6,014 nt of DNA from Chlamydiota bacterium (GTDB taxonomy: Bacteria > Chlamydiota > Chlamydiia > Chlamydiales > Parachlamydiaceae), in assembly GCA_013286075.1 (NCBI GenBank), contig JABDGJ010000046.1, forward strand, positions 1-6,014. The letters are read 5' to 3'. The first letter of the stretch is position 1. Each line of letters opens with the position of its first letter. The position numbers and the translations under genes are program-made. Shown in pieces: positions 1 to 5,758 of the stretch. Below the pieces are notes generated by a model. The model did no database searches and was not told where the DNA came from. It worked only from the letters and a program-made list of their open reading frames with translations.

Positions 1-1
1 C

Positions 2-1042
2 GGCAAGAAAACATTGGACGAACTCTCAAAAGAAGAATACGAATCTATAAGGCAACTCTTGGTGAATCAAAAACTGATGGGAATGTCTTTACTTTCTGGC
101 GGTCATCTCACCCACGGCTATCGTCACAATATTTCTTCAAAAATTTTCCAAGCCGTACAATACGACGTCGATCCAAAAACCGAATTGCTCAATTACGAAA
201 CATTGGCAAAACAAGTGTCGGTGGAAAAACCTACTATCTTAATAGCTGGCTATTCTGCCTATCCTCGCAAACTAAATTTTGCAAAAATGAGGGAAATTGC
301 TGATTCAGTGGGTGCAGTCCTCATGGTTGATATGGCTCATTTTGCAGGATTGGTCGCAGGAGGGGTATTTACAGGCGAATACAACCCCATTCCTTATGCG
401 GATCTAGTCACTTCCACCACCCATAAAACTTTGCGAGGCCCTCGAGGCGCATTTGTTTTGAGCACGCATGAATTCAGTGAAGCAGTCAATAAAGGATGCC
501 CTTTAGTTCTTGGAGGACCACTTCCACAAGTCATTGCAGCTAAAGCAATCGCGTTTAAAGAAGCAAATACTCCGGCTTTTAAAACCTATGCCCATCAAAT
601 CGTTCAAAATGCTCGTACAATGGCAGAGTTGTTTTTACAAAAGGGAATCCGTCTCGTCACTGGAGGGACTGAAAATCACTTACTTGTATTAGATATCTCC
701 TCTTTTGGATTAACGGGAAGACAAGGAGAAACAGCTTTACGAGCGGCTGGCATAACAGCTAATAGAAATGCGATTCCTTTTGATTCCGAAGGAGCTTGGT
801 ATACTTCTGGTTTACGCTTAGGGACAGCCGCCATTACAACACTTGGCATGACACAGGAAGAAATGAAAGAAATTGGAGAAATTATTTCGTTAGTTCTCTC
901 TCATACTAGACCAAGCATTGTTGCTAAAACAGGACACCCTAGCAAAGCGAATTCTGTCACAGACCCTTCTGTTCTAGAACAAGCCAAAAATAGAGTGCAT
1001 GCATTATTAGCCCGTTTTCCTCTTTACCCTGAAATCTTTTGA
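2..1042 (+). CDS. glyA: Serine hydroxymethyltransferase, 5'-truncated by window edge
   Basis: Cytosolic PLP enzyme that interconverts serine and glycine while charging tetrahydrofolate with a one-carbon unit; the chlamydial enzyme has also been reported to racemise alanine. The frame is open from the first bases and ends at TGA 1040-1042. The TTG at 14 is only an internal leucine codon. Visible motifs in order: GGHLTHG, IAGYSAYPRKLNF, the DMAHFAGLVAGG loop under the cofactor, THKTLRGPRG with the Schiff-base lysine at 425-427, GGPLPQVIAAKA, GGTENHLLVLD, LTGRQGE and TSGLRLGT with the carboxylate-binding arginine at 815-817. The end, RFPLYPEIF, matches chlamydial GlyA. About 346 codons are present; chlamydial homologues are near 497, so roughly 150 N-terminal residues are missing. 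The first 25 residues visible here belong to an extra segment before GGHLTHG that E. coli GlyA lacks. One oddity is GTAAIT where most members have GTPA. It heads the co-directional block with clpP and dapF. Confidence 0.96.
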   Translation, partial: GKKTLDELSKEEYESIRQLLVNQKLMGMSLLSGGHLTHGYRHNISSKIFQAVQYDVDPKTELLNYETLAKQVSVEKPTILIAGYSAYPRKLNFAKMREIADSVGAVLMVDMAHFAGLVAGGVFTGEYNPIPYADLVTSTTHKTLRGPRGAFVLSTHEFSEAVNKGCPLVLGGPLPQVIAAKAIAFKEANTPAFKTYAHQIVQNARTMAELFLQKGIRLVTGGTENHLLVLDISSFGLTGRQGETALRAAGITANRNAIPFDSEGAWYTSGLRLGTAAITTLGMTQEEMKEIGEIISLVLSHTRPSIVAKTGHPSKANSVTDPSVLEQAKNRVHALLARFPLYPEIF

Positions 1043-1068
1043 TGAATAAATAAAGGATCTTATACAAT
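1039..1068 (+). promoter_or_regulatory. Candidate promoter for clpP in the glyA-clpP gap
   Basis: A TTGATG hexamer (1039-1044, overlapping the glyA stop) lies 18 bases before TACAAT (1063-1068). These match the housekeeping -35 and -10 consensus at 4/6 and 5/6. TATACA at 1061-1066 is an alternative -10 with a 16-base spacer. Transcription would start near 1075, just ahead of the ribosome binding site at 1082. In AT-rich DNA such matches arise by chance, and clpP could simply be read through from glyA. Confidence 0.3.
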
Positions 1069-1092
1069 CCAGCCATTAACCGGAGATTGTGA

Positions 1093-1698
1093 ATGGCTAG
1101 AACCAAAGAAAAAAAAGATCATACCCCTTCCAGAATGGCTGATAAAATTGAACATTCCCTTATAGAGGCTCGTCGGATTTTTCTATCTGATGCCGTTGAC
1201 GGGGATTCCGCCAAAGAAATCATCCGAAAACTATGGTATTTAGAATTAACTAGCCCTGGGAAACCCATTTTATTTGTCATCAACAGCCCCGGCGGAGCCG
1301 TAGATTCTGGGTTTGCGATTTGGGATCAAGTAAAAATGATTTCATCTCCCGTGATTACTCTCGTCACAGGACTCGCTGCTTCTATGGGATCGATCCTTAG
1401 CCTCTGCGCAGCTCCTGGGAAGCGGTTCGCCACCCCTCGTTCTCGCATTATGGTTCACCAACCCCTATTATCAGGTGTTATCAAGGGACAAGCCACCGAT
1501 TTAGACATCCAAGCGCGAGAAATGATTAGAACAAGAAATGCTCTGATCGAAATTTACGTACAAGCCACAGGAAAAGCTTTTGCTGTTATTGAAAAGGCCA
1601 TTGATCGCGATACATGGATGACTGCAACAGAAGCATTAGATTTTGGGTTGCTTGACGCCATTATTACTCGTTTTGATGAGCTAGAAAAACATCTCTAA
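1093..1698 (+). CDS. clpP: ATP-dependent Clp protease proteolytic subunit, ClpP1 type
   Basis: Serine peptidase (family S14) that assembles into heptameric rings and degrades proteins fed to it by ClpX or ClpC in the cytosol. The 201 residues match the usual length. The catalytic triad is visible: Ser98 in GLAASMGS, His122 in RIMVHQPL and Asp173 in IDRDTWMTA. The oxyanion-hole segment NSPGG is at 64-68. [29 protein letters not shown] and [13 protein letters not shown] closely resemble the first ClpP paralogue of Chlamydia (CT431), hence ClpP1 rather than ClpP2. The start ATG has GGAG at 1082-1085 with a seven-base gap. The first 20 residues are charged and poorly conserved, with no export signal. 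Chlamydiae usually encode a second clpP next to clpX elsewhere; neither is in this window. Stop TAA at 1696. Confidence 0.96.
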   Translation: MARTKEKKDHTPSRMADKIEHSLIEARRIFLSDAVDGDSAKEIIRKLWYLELTSPGKPILFVINSPGGAVDSGFAIWDQVKMISSPVITLVTGLAASMGSILSLCAAPGKRFATPRSRIMVHQPLLSGVIKGQATDLDIQAREMIRTRNALIEIYVQATGKAFAVIEKAIDRDTWMTATEALDFGLLDAIITRFDELEKHL

Positions 1699-1714
1699 GC
1701 TAGAAAAAACCTAC

Positions 1715-2563
1715 ATGTCTATTAAACTAATGCAGTTTCCTTTTTTTAAATATGTAGGTAGTGGAAACGATTTTATTTTATTTGATAATCGAAATGATCA
1801 TTTTCCTATTTCTGAACGATCGACCCTAATCAAAAAGATCTGTCATCGCCACTATGGAATTGGTGCAGATGGAGTGATTCTTTTAGAAGATTCGGAAATA
1901 GCAGACTTTCGAATGCGCATTTTTAATGCCGATGGCAATGAAGCGGAAATGTGTGGAAACGGTGTCCGATGCTGCACACAGTTTCTCATTTCTCTTGGAT
2001 TTCGACTTCCTTCATTTTCAATCGAGCTCCAACACCGAATTATCAAAAGTTGGGTAATAGAAAACGAAAACCACATTACCATCGAAATAGGAACTATTGA
2101 CAACATTGCCTGGAATGTCTCTATACCTATGCAACAAACCAGCCAAGCAATCCATTGCCTTAATACAGGAGTTCCTCATGCAGTAACCTTCGTAGAAAAT
2201 ATCGACTCTTTCGATATAGAAGGTTGGGGGAAAAAAATTCGACACCACCCTCATTGGCAACCTCATGGAACAAATGCGACCATTGCACAATGCATTGAAA
2301 AGAAAAAAATAAAAATCAGAACTTTTGAGAGAGGAGTAGAAGGAGAAACGTTAGCTTGTGGAACAGGTGCTGTGGCAGCGGCTTTGTGTGCAGCTCATTT
2401 ATATCAATTCCAAAGCCCGATTTCTGTGCAAACCAAATCTCGAGAAGAAATGATCGTCACATTTACCCCTTCGTGGAATGAGGTTCGATTAACCGGACCC
2501 GCCACATTCGTATACCAAGGAGAAATAAATCTGAAAAATCTTCCTAATTTGAGTACCGAATAA
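1715..2563 (+). CDS. dapF: Diaminopimelate epimerase
   Basis: PLP-independent cytosolic epimerase converting LL- to meso-diaminopimelate, the cross-linking amino acid of peptidoglycan and precursor of lysine. At 282 residues it has typical family length. The two active-site cysteines are present: Cys80 in NADGNEAEMCGNGVRC (first half) and Cys215 in ERGVEGETLACGTGA (second half). GSGNDFI (15-21), HRHYGIGADGV (44-54) and the TGVPHAV segment (151-157) also match the family. It starts 16 bases after clpP stops, so co-transcription is likely. Neither the ATG at 1715 nor the in-frame ATG at 1730 has a clear Shine-Dalgarno sequence; 1730 would start MQFPFFKYVGSGND, also natural for the family, so the first five residues are uncertain. 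The Chlamydia enzyme has been reported to racemise glutamate as well, compensating for a missing MurI; whether this one does cannot be seen from sequence. Confidence 0.95.
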   Translation: MSIKLMQFPFFKYVGSGNDFILFDNRNDHFPISERSTLIKKICHRHYGIGADGVILLEDSEIADFRMRIFNADGNEAEMCGNGVRCCTQFLISLGFRLPSFSIELQHRIIKSWVIENENHITIEIGTIDNIAWNVSIPMQQTSQAIHCLNTGVPHAVTFVENIDSFDIEGWGKKIRHHPHWQPHGTNATIAQCIEKKKIKIRTFERGVEGETLACGTGAVAAALCAAHLYQFQSPISVQTKSREEMIVTFTPSWNEVRLTGPATFVYQGEINLKNLPNLSTE

Positions 2564-2587
2564 GAAAAAAACCGAGTAAGGAAAAAA
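2555..2587 (+). repeat. Tandem near-duplicate at dapF end, second copy holds the next gene's RBS
   Basis: Bases 2555-2570 (ACCGAATAAGAAAAAA) are followed directly by 2571-2587 (ACCGAGTAAGGAAAAAA). The copies differ by one substitution and one inserted G. Copy 1 contains the dapF stop codon. In copy 2 the inserted G creates TAAGGA (2577-2582), a good Shine-Dalgarno sequence six bases before the ATG at 2589. This supports that start for the UPF0158 gene. Confidence 0.75.
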
Positions 2588-2588
2588 C

Positions 2589-3806
2589 ATGGCTGCAAAA
2601 ACCAAACAAGAAGCGCAAAATCCTTTGATTCTTCGATGTCATCGATTAATAGATGCATTCGCAAAATCGGATGACGAAAGAGATTTTTACATAGACAGAT
2701 TAGAAGGATTTCTGGTTTATGTCGATCTAGATAAACCACAACCAGATTTAGAAAATTGCGAAAAAGAGCTTAGAGCAAACCCCGACCGTTATTGTCCGAT
2801 TCCTAAACTTTCTTTTTATGAAACAAAAAAGATTATGGAAGGATTTGTCAATGAAAAAGTGTATGACATCGATACAAAGGAAAAACTTTTAGACATTATT
2901 CAATCAAAAGAAGCGCGGGAAAATTTTGTAGAATTCATTTACGACCATCATGCAGAACAAGAAAAGTGGCAACAATTTTATCAAGAGCGTTCCCGAATTC
3001 GAATTATTGAGTGGCTTAGGCAAAATCATTTCCATTTTGTTTTCGAAGAAGATTTAGATTTACCAAAGCCATTGGTTGAAAAATTAAAGCAATCTCTGTT
3101 TTTGTCAAAAGTAAGCAAAGAAATCCAAACCGCCCGCAAAACACTCGTAACTCGCGCAAAAACCTATTATTCTAATGAAGCCTTGAATCCAAGACCCAAG
3201 CGAGGACGACCCCCAAAGCAAGTAGTTAAACTCGAAGTAGAACCCCAAGTGACTCTCGATATCTATACGACCGTTCCTCCTACAATACGCCCTTTTTTAT
3301 TTACCCCTGAGCTTCACACCTCTTCCACTTTCTCTCCCTTTTCTTCTAAATTTCAAGAGGAAGACCCCCTATTTGCTGGCAAAAAGACACAAGTCATGGA
3401 TTCAAATGCTTCGCTGTCGCAAAAACTTGCCGCTCTTCGCTCTTTATCGAGCCGTTGGACAGAAGGGTCCGCTTTCCAAACCTCTCCATCTACAAAAGAC
3501 TCTTTCGATTCCTCATTAGATGACGAAGATGATGATGATGATGAATTGAGCGAAATTCCTCTTAACAAAAAAAAATCACAGGCTTCAATAAGCAAAAAAT
3601 CAGATACAGAACCGACAAAATCAACTAAAGAAAAAAGCTCCTTAAAAAAAGAAAAAGGAAAAACAAAAATTCAGCAAAAAAAATTGCCTGTAAAAGCTTC
3701 TTCAACCAGTACAAAAAATGCGAAAGGAAAAAAGCCAAAAGTCAAACGAATTATGCCTCTTATTAAACAAACAAAACCCGCTACAAAAAAACTCCGAAGC
3801 CGTTAG
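2589..3806 (+). CDS. UPF0158 family protein with AT-hook and lysine-rich tail
   Basis: Function unknown. Residues about 15-160 resemble the UPF0158 family (CT429 of C. trachomatis, as far as I recall): an acidic DLDKPQPDLE stretch, then YCPIPKLSFYETKKIMEGFV, and the REN-F-EFIYDHHAEQEKWQQFYQERSRIRIIEWL helix region. Residues 203-210 read PKRGRPPK, a textbook AT-hook that binds the minor groove of AT-rich DNA. About 90 Ser/Thr/Pro/Phe-rich residues follow, then a helical SLSQKLAALRSLSSRW (275-290). Next is an acidic run at 311-319 (DDEDDDDDE), and from 327 to the end a lysine-rich, low-complexity tail like those of chlamydial histone-like proteins Hc1/Hc2. No signal peptide or membrane segment. 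The start has TAAGGA six bases upstream. It follows dapF by 25 bases, so it is probably in the same transcript. A nucleoid-associated role is inference from the tail. The tail is coded by A-runs prone to slippage. Confidence 0.88.
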   Translation: MAAKTKQEAQNPLILRCHRLIDAFAKSDDERDFYIDRLEGFLVYVDLDKPQPDLENCEKELRANPDRYCPIPKLSFYETKKIMEGFVNEKVYDIDTKEKLLDIIQSKEARENFVEFIYDHHAEQEKWQQFYQERSRIRIIEWLRQNHFHFVFEEDLDLPKPLVEKLKQSLFLSKVSKEIQTARKTLVTRAKTYYSNEALNPRPKRGRPPKQVVKLEVEPQVTLDIYTTVPPTIRPFLFTPELHTSSTFSPFSSKFQEEDPLFAGKKTQVMDSNASLSQKLAALRSLSSRWTEGSAFQTSPSTKDSFDSSLDDEDDDDDELSEIPLNKKKSQASISKKSDTEPTKSTKEKSSLKKEKGKTKIQQKKLPVKASSTSTKNAKGKKPKVKRIMPLIKQTKPATKKLRSR

Positions 3807-3812
3807 AGGAAT

Positions 3813-4946
3813 CTAGTATTTCTTCATGTACTTTTTCCCAAGGGAGTTACACAACTTTTTCAAAATAACCCATGGGATTCGTCTTTTGAATGGAAGATGT
3901 TTGTGAAAAACGGCAGTATATTCAATACACTCTTCCGCTTTTCGAATTTTTTTAAACATGGAAGCACCAGAACTGAGATGAAAACGGACCTTTTTCTCAT
4001 GGGCATTGAGCATCAAAACTGTAGATAAAAGTCGATATAGTCCAGTCTCTTGGCTGATTGTTTGGTCATACCCAAACAGAGAGCAAAACATTTTTCCATG
4101 GCGAATGACATACCCGACAATCCCATCTACCCGCCCATTTTTTTTAAGTCCTTTGAAATGAAGAAGTTCATCGGAAAGAGCAAGCCGTACATAATTTTGG
4201 TTCCACATAGGATTTAATCGAGAGTATTTATCTATAAATACTTGTTTGTATAAATCGGCTAATCGGGCCATATCCTCTTGTAGCAGCTGTTCTCTCTCAA
4301 TTATTTCATACCCACTATTCCGCAGTAATTTTACATCACTTTTAAACAGCCTAGACTCAAACAAAGTAGATTGATGAGGATCGATAAAGAATACTTGCCT
4401 ACTCGCCACATATTCAAAACCCATGGTCTGCAATTGCGTGTAATAGAAAGTAGACATATGAGGATCAATAGATCGAAATAAAATAGTATGGTGTGGAAAT
4501 TCTTTTTGGAGAAAAGAAATGATCTTTTGCAGAGTAGCACCCTCTATAGGTGGATACAAGGTTGTCGAAGTAAACCAATTATTAACTACAACGACTTGGT
4601 TGAATTGGCAATGACGAAGAATTTTTGATGCGCCCCATAAAATCCCGCGAAGAGTTTTTTGCATGAAAGGAGTCGCTATGGCATGCAATGACTCTTGTGC
4701 GTAAGAAATGTAGTAGCTATAGGGAGAACAAACATAAGAATTTTCATATTCGCTGCTATTGATCGTGATTGGAAAAACACACTCACCGGCAATTAAAATA
4801 CCCAGATCAGTATGTACATTATCTATGTATCGAGAAATGCCATGTTCCAAAAGAGGGATGAATGTTTTTTGAATAAAATGACTCTCCTCATTCTTTGGCC
4901 ATTGACAGTCCTTGATCTCGTGAGAGCGATATAATCTAATGGTCAT
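3813..4946 (-). CDS. Putative GNAT-fold acyltransferase, function unknown
   Basis: I do not recognise this 377-residue protein as a named gene. Its pattern suggests a GNAT-like fold in each half. The first (about 1-190) has strands GILIAGECVFPITI and NQVVVVNN and ends in HTILFRSID and LQTMGFEYVASRQVFFID, like a short acetyltransferase end. The second (about 200-377) has LKKNGRVDGIVGYVIRHGKMFCSLFGYD as a beta hairpin. A helix at 300-316 follows, then RFHLSSGASMFKKIRKAEECIEYTAVFHKHLPFKRR, resembling the C-terminal core of FemAB/Acetyltransf_6-type proteins. No signal peptide or membrane span is visible, so it is probably cytosolic. The ATG at 4946 has no good ribosome binding site upstream. The stop TAG lies six bases from the stop of the convergent UPF0158 gene. 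In Chlamydia a different gene (ubiE, from memory) occupies this side, so this may be a lineage-specific insertion. The donor and acceptor substrates cannot be inferred. Confidence 0.72.
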   Translation of the reverse strand: MTIRLYRSHEIKDCQWPKNEESHFIQKTFIPLLEHGISRYIDNVHTDLGILIAGECVFPITINSSEYENSYVCSPYSYYISYAQESLHAIATPFMQKTLRGILWGASKILRHCQFNQVVVVNNWFTSTTLYPPIEGATLQKIISFLQKEFPHHTILFRSIDPHMSTFYYTQLQTMGFEYVASRQVFFIDPHQSTLFESRLFKSDVKLLRNSGYEIIEREQLLQEDMARLADLYKQVFIDKYSRLNPMWNQNYVRLALSDELLHFKGLKKNGRVDGIVGYVIRHGKMFCSLFGYDQTISQETGLYRLLSTVLMLNAHEKKVRFHLSSGASMFKKIRKAEECIEYTAVFHKHLPFKRRIPWVILKKLCNSLGKKYMKKY

Positions 4947-5051
4947 CTTGTGCGCCAGCGAAAGAGGCTATGAAGAATTTTCTATAAAAACCAAAATCTA
5001 CCTTTTTTGTATTTTTTCTTATATTGTTTTATTTAAAAAGAGTAAGGAACT

Positions 5052-5078
5052 ATGAGTAATTCCCGCTGGAGACATTAG
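5052..5078 (+). other. Eight-codon reading frame with good RBS, possible gene relic
   Basis: ATG at 5052 is preceded by AAGGA (5044-5048), only three bases away, and reads MSNSRWRH before TAG at 5076-5078. It runs into the left outer flank of the palindromic element. It may be the surviving start of a gene destroyed by insertion, a leader peptide, or chance. There is no second line of evidence. Confidence 0.15.
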
Positions 5079-5104
5079 AGCTATCACAATAGTTCTTAAA
5101 CAAG

Positions 5105-5233
5105 AAACGCAGAGGCGGAGAGACGCGGAGACGCAGAGGTTTTTATATAGTGTATCTCATTGCTAGACAATGGGGTACACTATAATACACTATAAATTTC
5201 TCCGCGTCTCCGCGTCTCTCCGCCTCTGCGTTT
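5105..5233. repeat. 129-base nested palindrome, MITE/REP-like element
   Basis: The left arm 5105-5138 is the reverse complement of 5200-5233 over 34 bases, with one mismatch (5135 against 5203). Each arm is four contiguous 8-base units close to ACGCRGAG (left: 5107-5114, 5115-5122, 5123-5130, 5131-5138; right: 5200-5207, 5208-5215, 5216-5223, 5224-5231 in reverse complement). The arms are GC-rich, the 61-base centre is AT-rich, and the surroundings are AT-rich coding DNA. Six further pairs (5142-5147 with 5191-5196) extend the stem inward. No transposase is encoded inside, so it would be non-autonomous. There is no U-run directly after the stem on either strand, so it is not a standard rho-independent terminator, though it could still stop or stabilise transcripts. 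Confidence 0.9.
5146..5184. repeat. Inner hairpin nested in the palindrome loop
   Basis: Bases 5146-5162 pair with 5168-5184: 17 positions, 15 Watson-Crick plus two U-G wobbles in plus-strand RNA, around a five-base loop CTAGA (5163-5167). The nonamer TACACTATA occurs twice (5176-5184 and 5186-5194), so TATAGTGTA at 5146-5154 has two possible partners. Pairing with the outer nonamer would join this stem to the outer arms, so two alternative folds exist. Confidence 0.8.
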
Positions 5234-5235
5234 GC

Positions 5236-5357
5236 CTTTAAAACAGTGTGTACGAGGCATTTTCTCTCGGGCGGGAACTGCTGAGAATTATCACATTCCT
5301 ATTCGAACTTCTAGATCATTTTAAAGGTGTTGACAAATCTGTTGTCTTTAAAACAGT
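5236..5357. repeat. Exact 12-base direct repeats flanking a 98-base spacer
   Basis: CTTTAAAACAGT occurs at 5236-5247, just outside the right arm of the palindrome, and again at 5346-5357, touching the stop codon of the minus-strand membrane-protein gene. TTTTAAAG at 5319-5326 is an inverted match to the first eight bases of the second copy (5346-5353) and could form a weak stem there. The repeats may mark an old duplication or insertion boundary, or be chance in AT-rich DNA. Confidence 0.55.
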
Positions 5358-5758
5358 CATGGCCAGAATATCCTCATTTGCTTTTGGTTACAGAATGTAG
5401 CGCAAGCAATGATTGGATTGATGATTTCAGAATGTTTTTCTATCCAACGATCAAATCCGGACGGAGAAATAACACCTGCTGCAGTGGTTGGCATCTTTTC
5501 CAATTCTATCCACTTTTTTTCGAGACAAGAATGATATTTTTTTCCCATTACAATATTCGCATAGACTAATGCCATGCCTATTCCTAAACCGGGAAGGGAA
5601 CGCAATGCGAATCCAAGAATAACTCCTGCAATAAAACCCACCAGTACCCCTAAAGAAGAGATGGCTAATCCCGCAGCTTCACTGTATATACCCACACCTA
5701 TGACGGCATAAAAGGAACCCCAAAAAGGAGGGGCGAAATAAAATCCTCCTGCATACAC
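5357..5758 (-). CDS. Small glycine-rich membrane protein, unknown function
   Basis: No family recognised. Read from a GTG at 5758, the protein has 133 residues. Residues 15-72 are strongly hydrophobic and glycine-rich, with spaced glycines in GVGIYSEAAGLAISSLG, GFIAGVILGFALR and GLGIGMALVYA that suggest two or three closely packed membrane helices. The C-terminal 60 residues are mostly soluble, with several Trp and Cys residues. The GTG has no ribosome binding site and cuts a hydrophobic segment in two. The same frame stays open upstream to 5842 with sensible protein sequence, so the true start is probably farther up and damaged (see 5759-5852). Stop TGA at 5359-5357. The plus-strand frame over the same DNA shows no domain logic and is treated as a shadow. 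Confidence 0.6.
   Translation of the reverse strand: MYAGGFYFAPPFWGSFYAVIGVGIYSEAAGLAISSLGVLVGFIAGVILGFALRSLPGLGIGMALVYANIVMGKKYHSCLEKKWIELEKMPTTAAGVISPSGFDRWIEKHSEIINPIIACATFCNQKQMRIFWP

Larger units (their letters stand above)
4947..5356. other. 410-base non-coding region with palindromic element
   Basis: This stretch lies between the 5' end of the GNAT-like gene and the 3' end of the membrane-protein gene, both on the minus strand. Bases 4981-5045 are AT-rich and could hold the promoter of the GNAT-like gene: minus-strand TATAGA (4986-4981) and TATAAG (5024-5019) are possible -10 boxes, but neither has a convincing -35. From 5045 to about 5300 the sequence is organised as nested inverted repeats (annotated separately). 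No credible protein reading frame crosses it on either strand. Confidence 0.7.

Noticed and set aside
510..692. Plus-strand 60-codon frame within glyA
   Set aside because: It is an out-of-frame shadow of the serine hydroxymethyltransferase.
1852..2290. Two minus-strand frames inside dapF
   Set aside because: They are antisense to a clear diaminopimelate epimerase with both catalytic cysteines.
2404..2739. Minus-strand frame of 111 codons across the dapF/UPF0158 junction
   Set aside because: It lies antisense to two well-supported genes and shows no domain pattern; treated as a shadow.
3353..3595. Minus-strand frame with a long serine run
   Set aside because: The serine run is only the complement of the GAT/GAC/GAA acidic repeat of the UPF0158 gene.
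4331..4540. Minus-strand 69-codon frame within the GNAT-like gene
   Set aside because: It overlaps a longer same-strand gene in another frame and has no start signal of its own.
5105..5233. CRISPR array
   Set aside because: There are only two arms, in inverted orientation, and the octamers are contiguous without unique spacers.
5105..5233. Rho-independent terminator
   Set aside because: The stem is far longer than usual, has a 61-base centre and lacks a directly adjoining T-run on either strand.
5045..5300. Replication origin or DnaA-box cluster
   Set aside because: No TTATCCACA-like boxes are visible, and the GC-rich arms are unlike an unwinding element.
5330..5352. Plus-strand promoter from TTGACA at 5330-5335
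   Set aside because: The -35 is perfect, but the only AT-rich hexamer nearby (TTTAAA at 5347) is 11 bases away, and no plus-strand gene follows.
5327..5569. Plus-strand frame of 80 codons opposite the membrane-protein gene
   Set aside because: Composition is erratic, there is no good RBS, and the minus-strand frame has coherent hydrophobic and glycine patterning instead.
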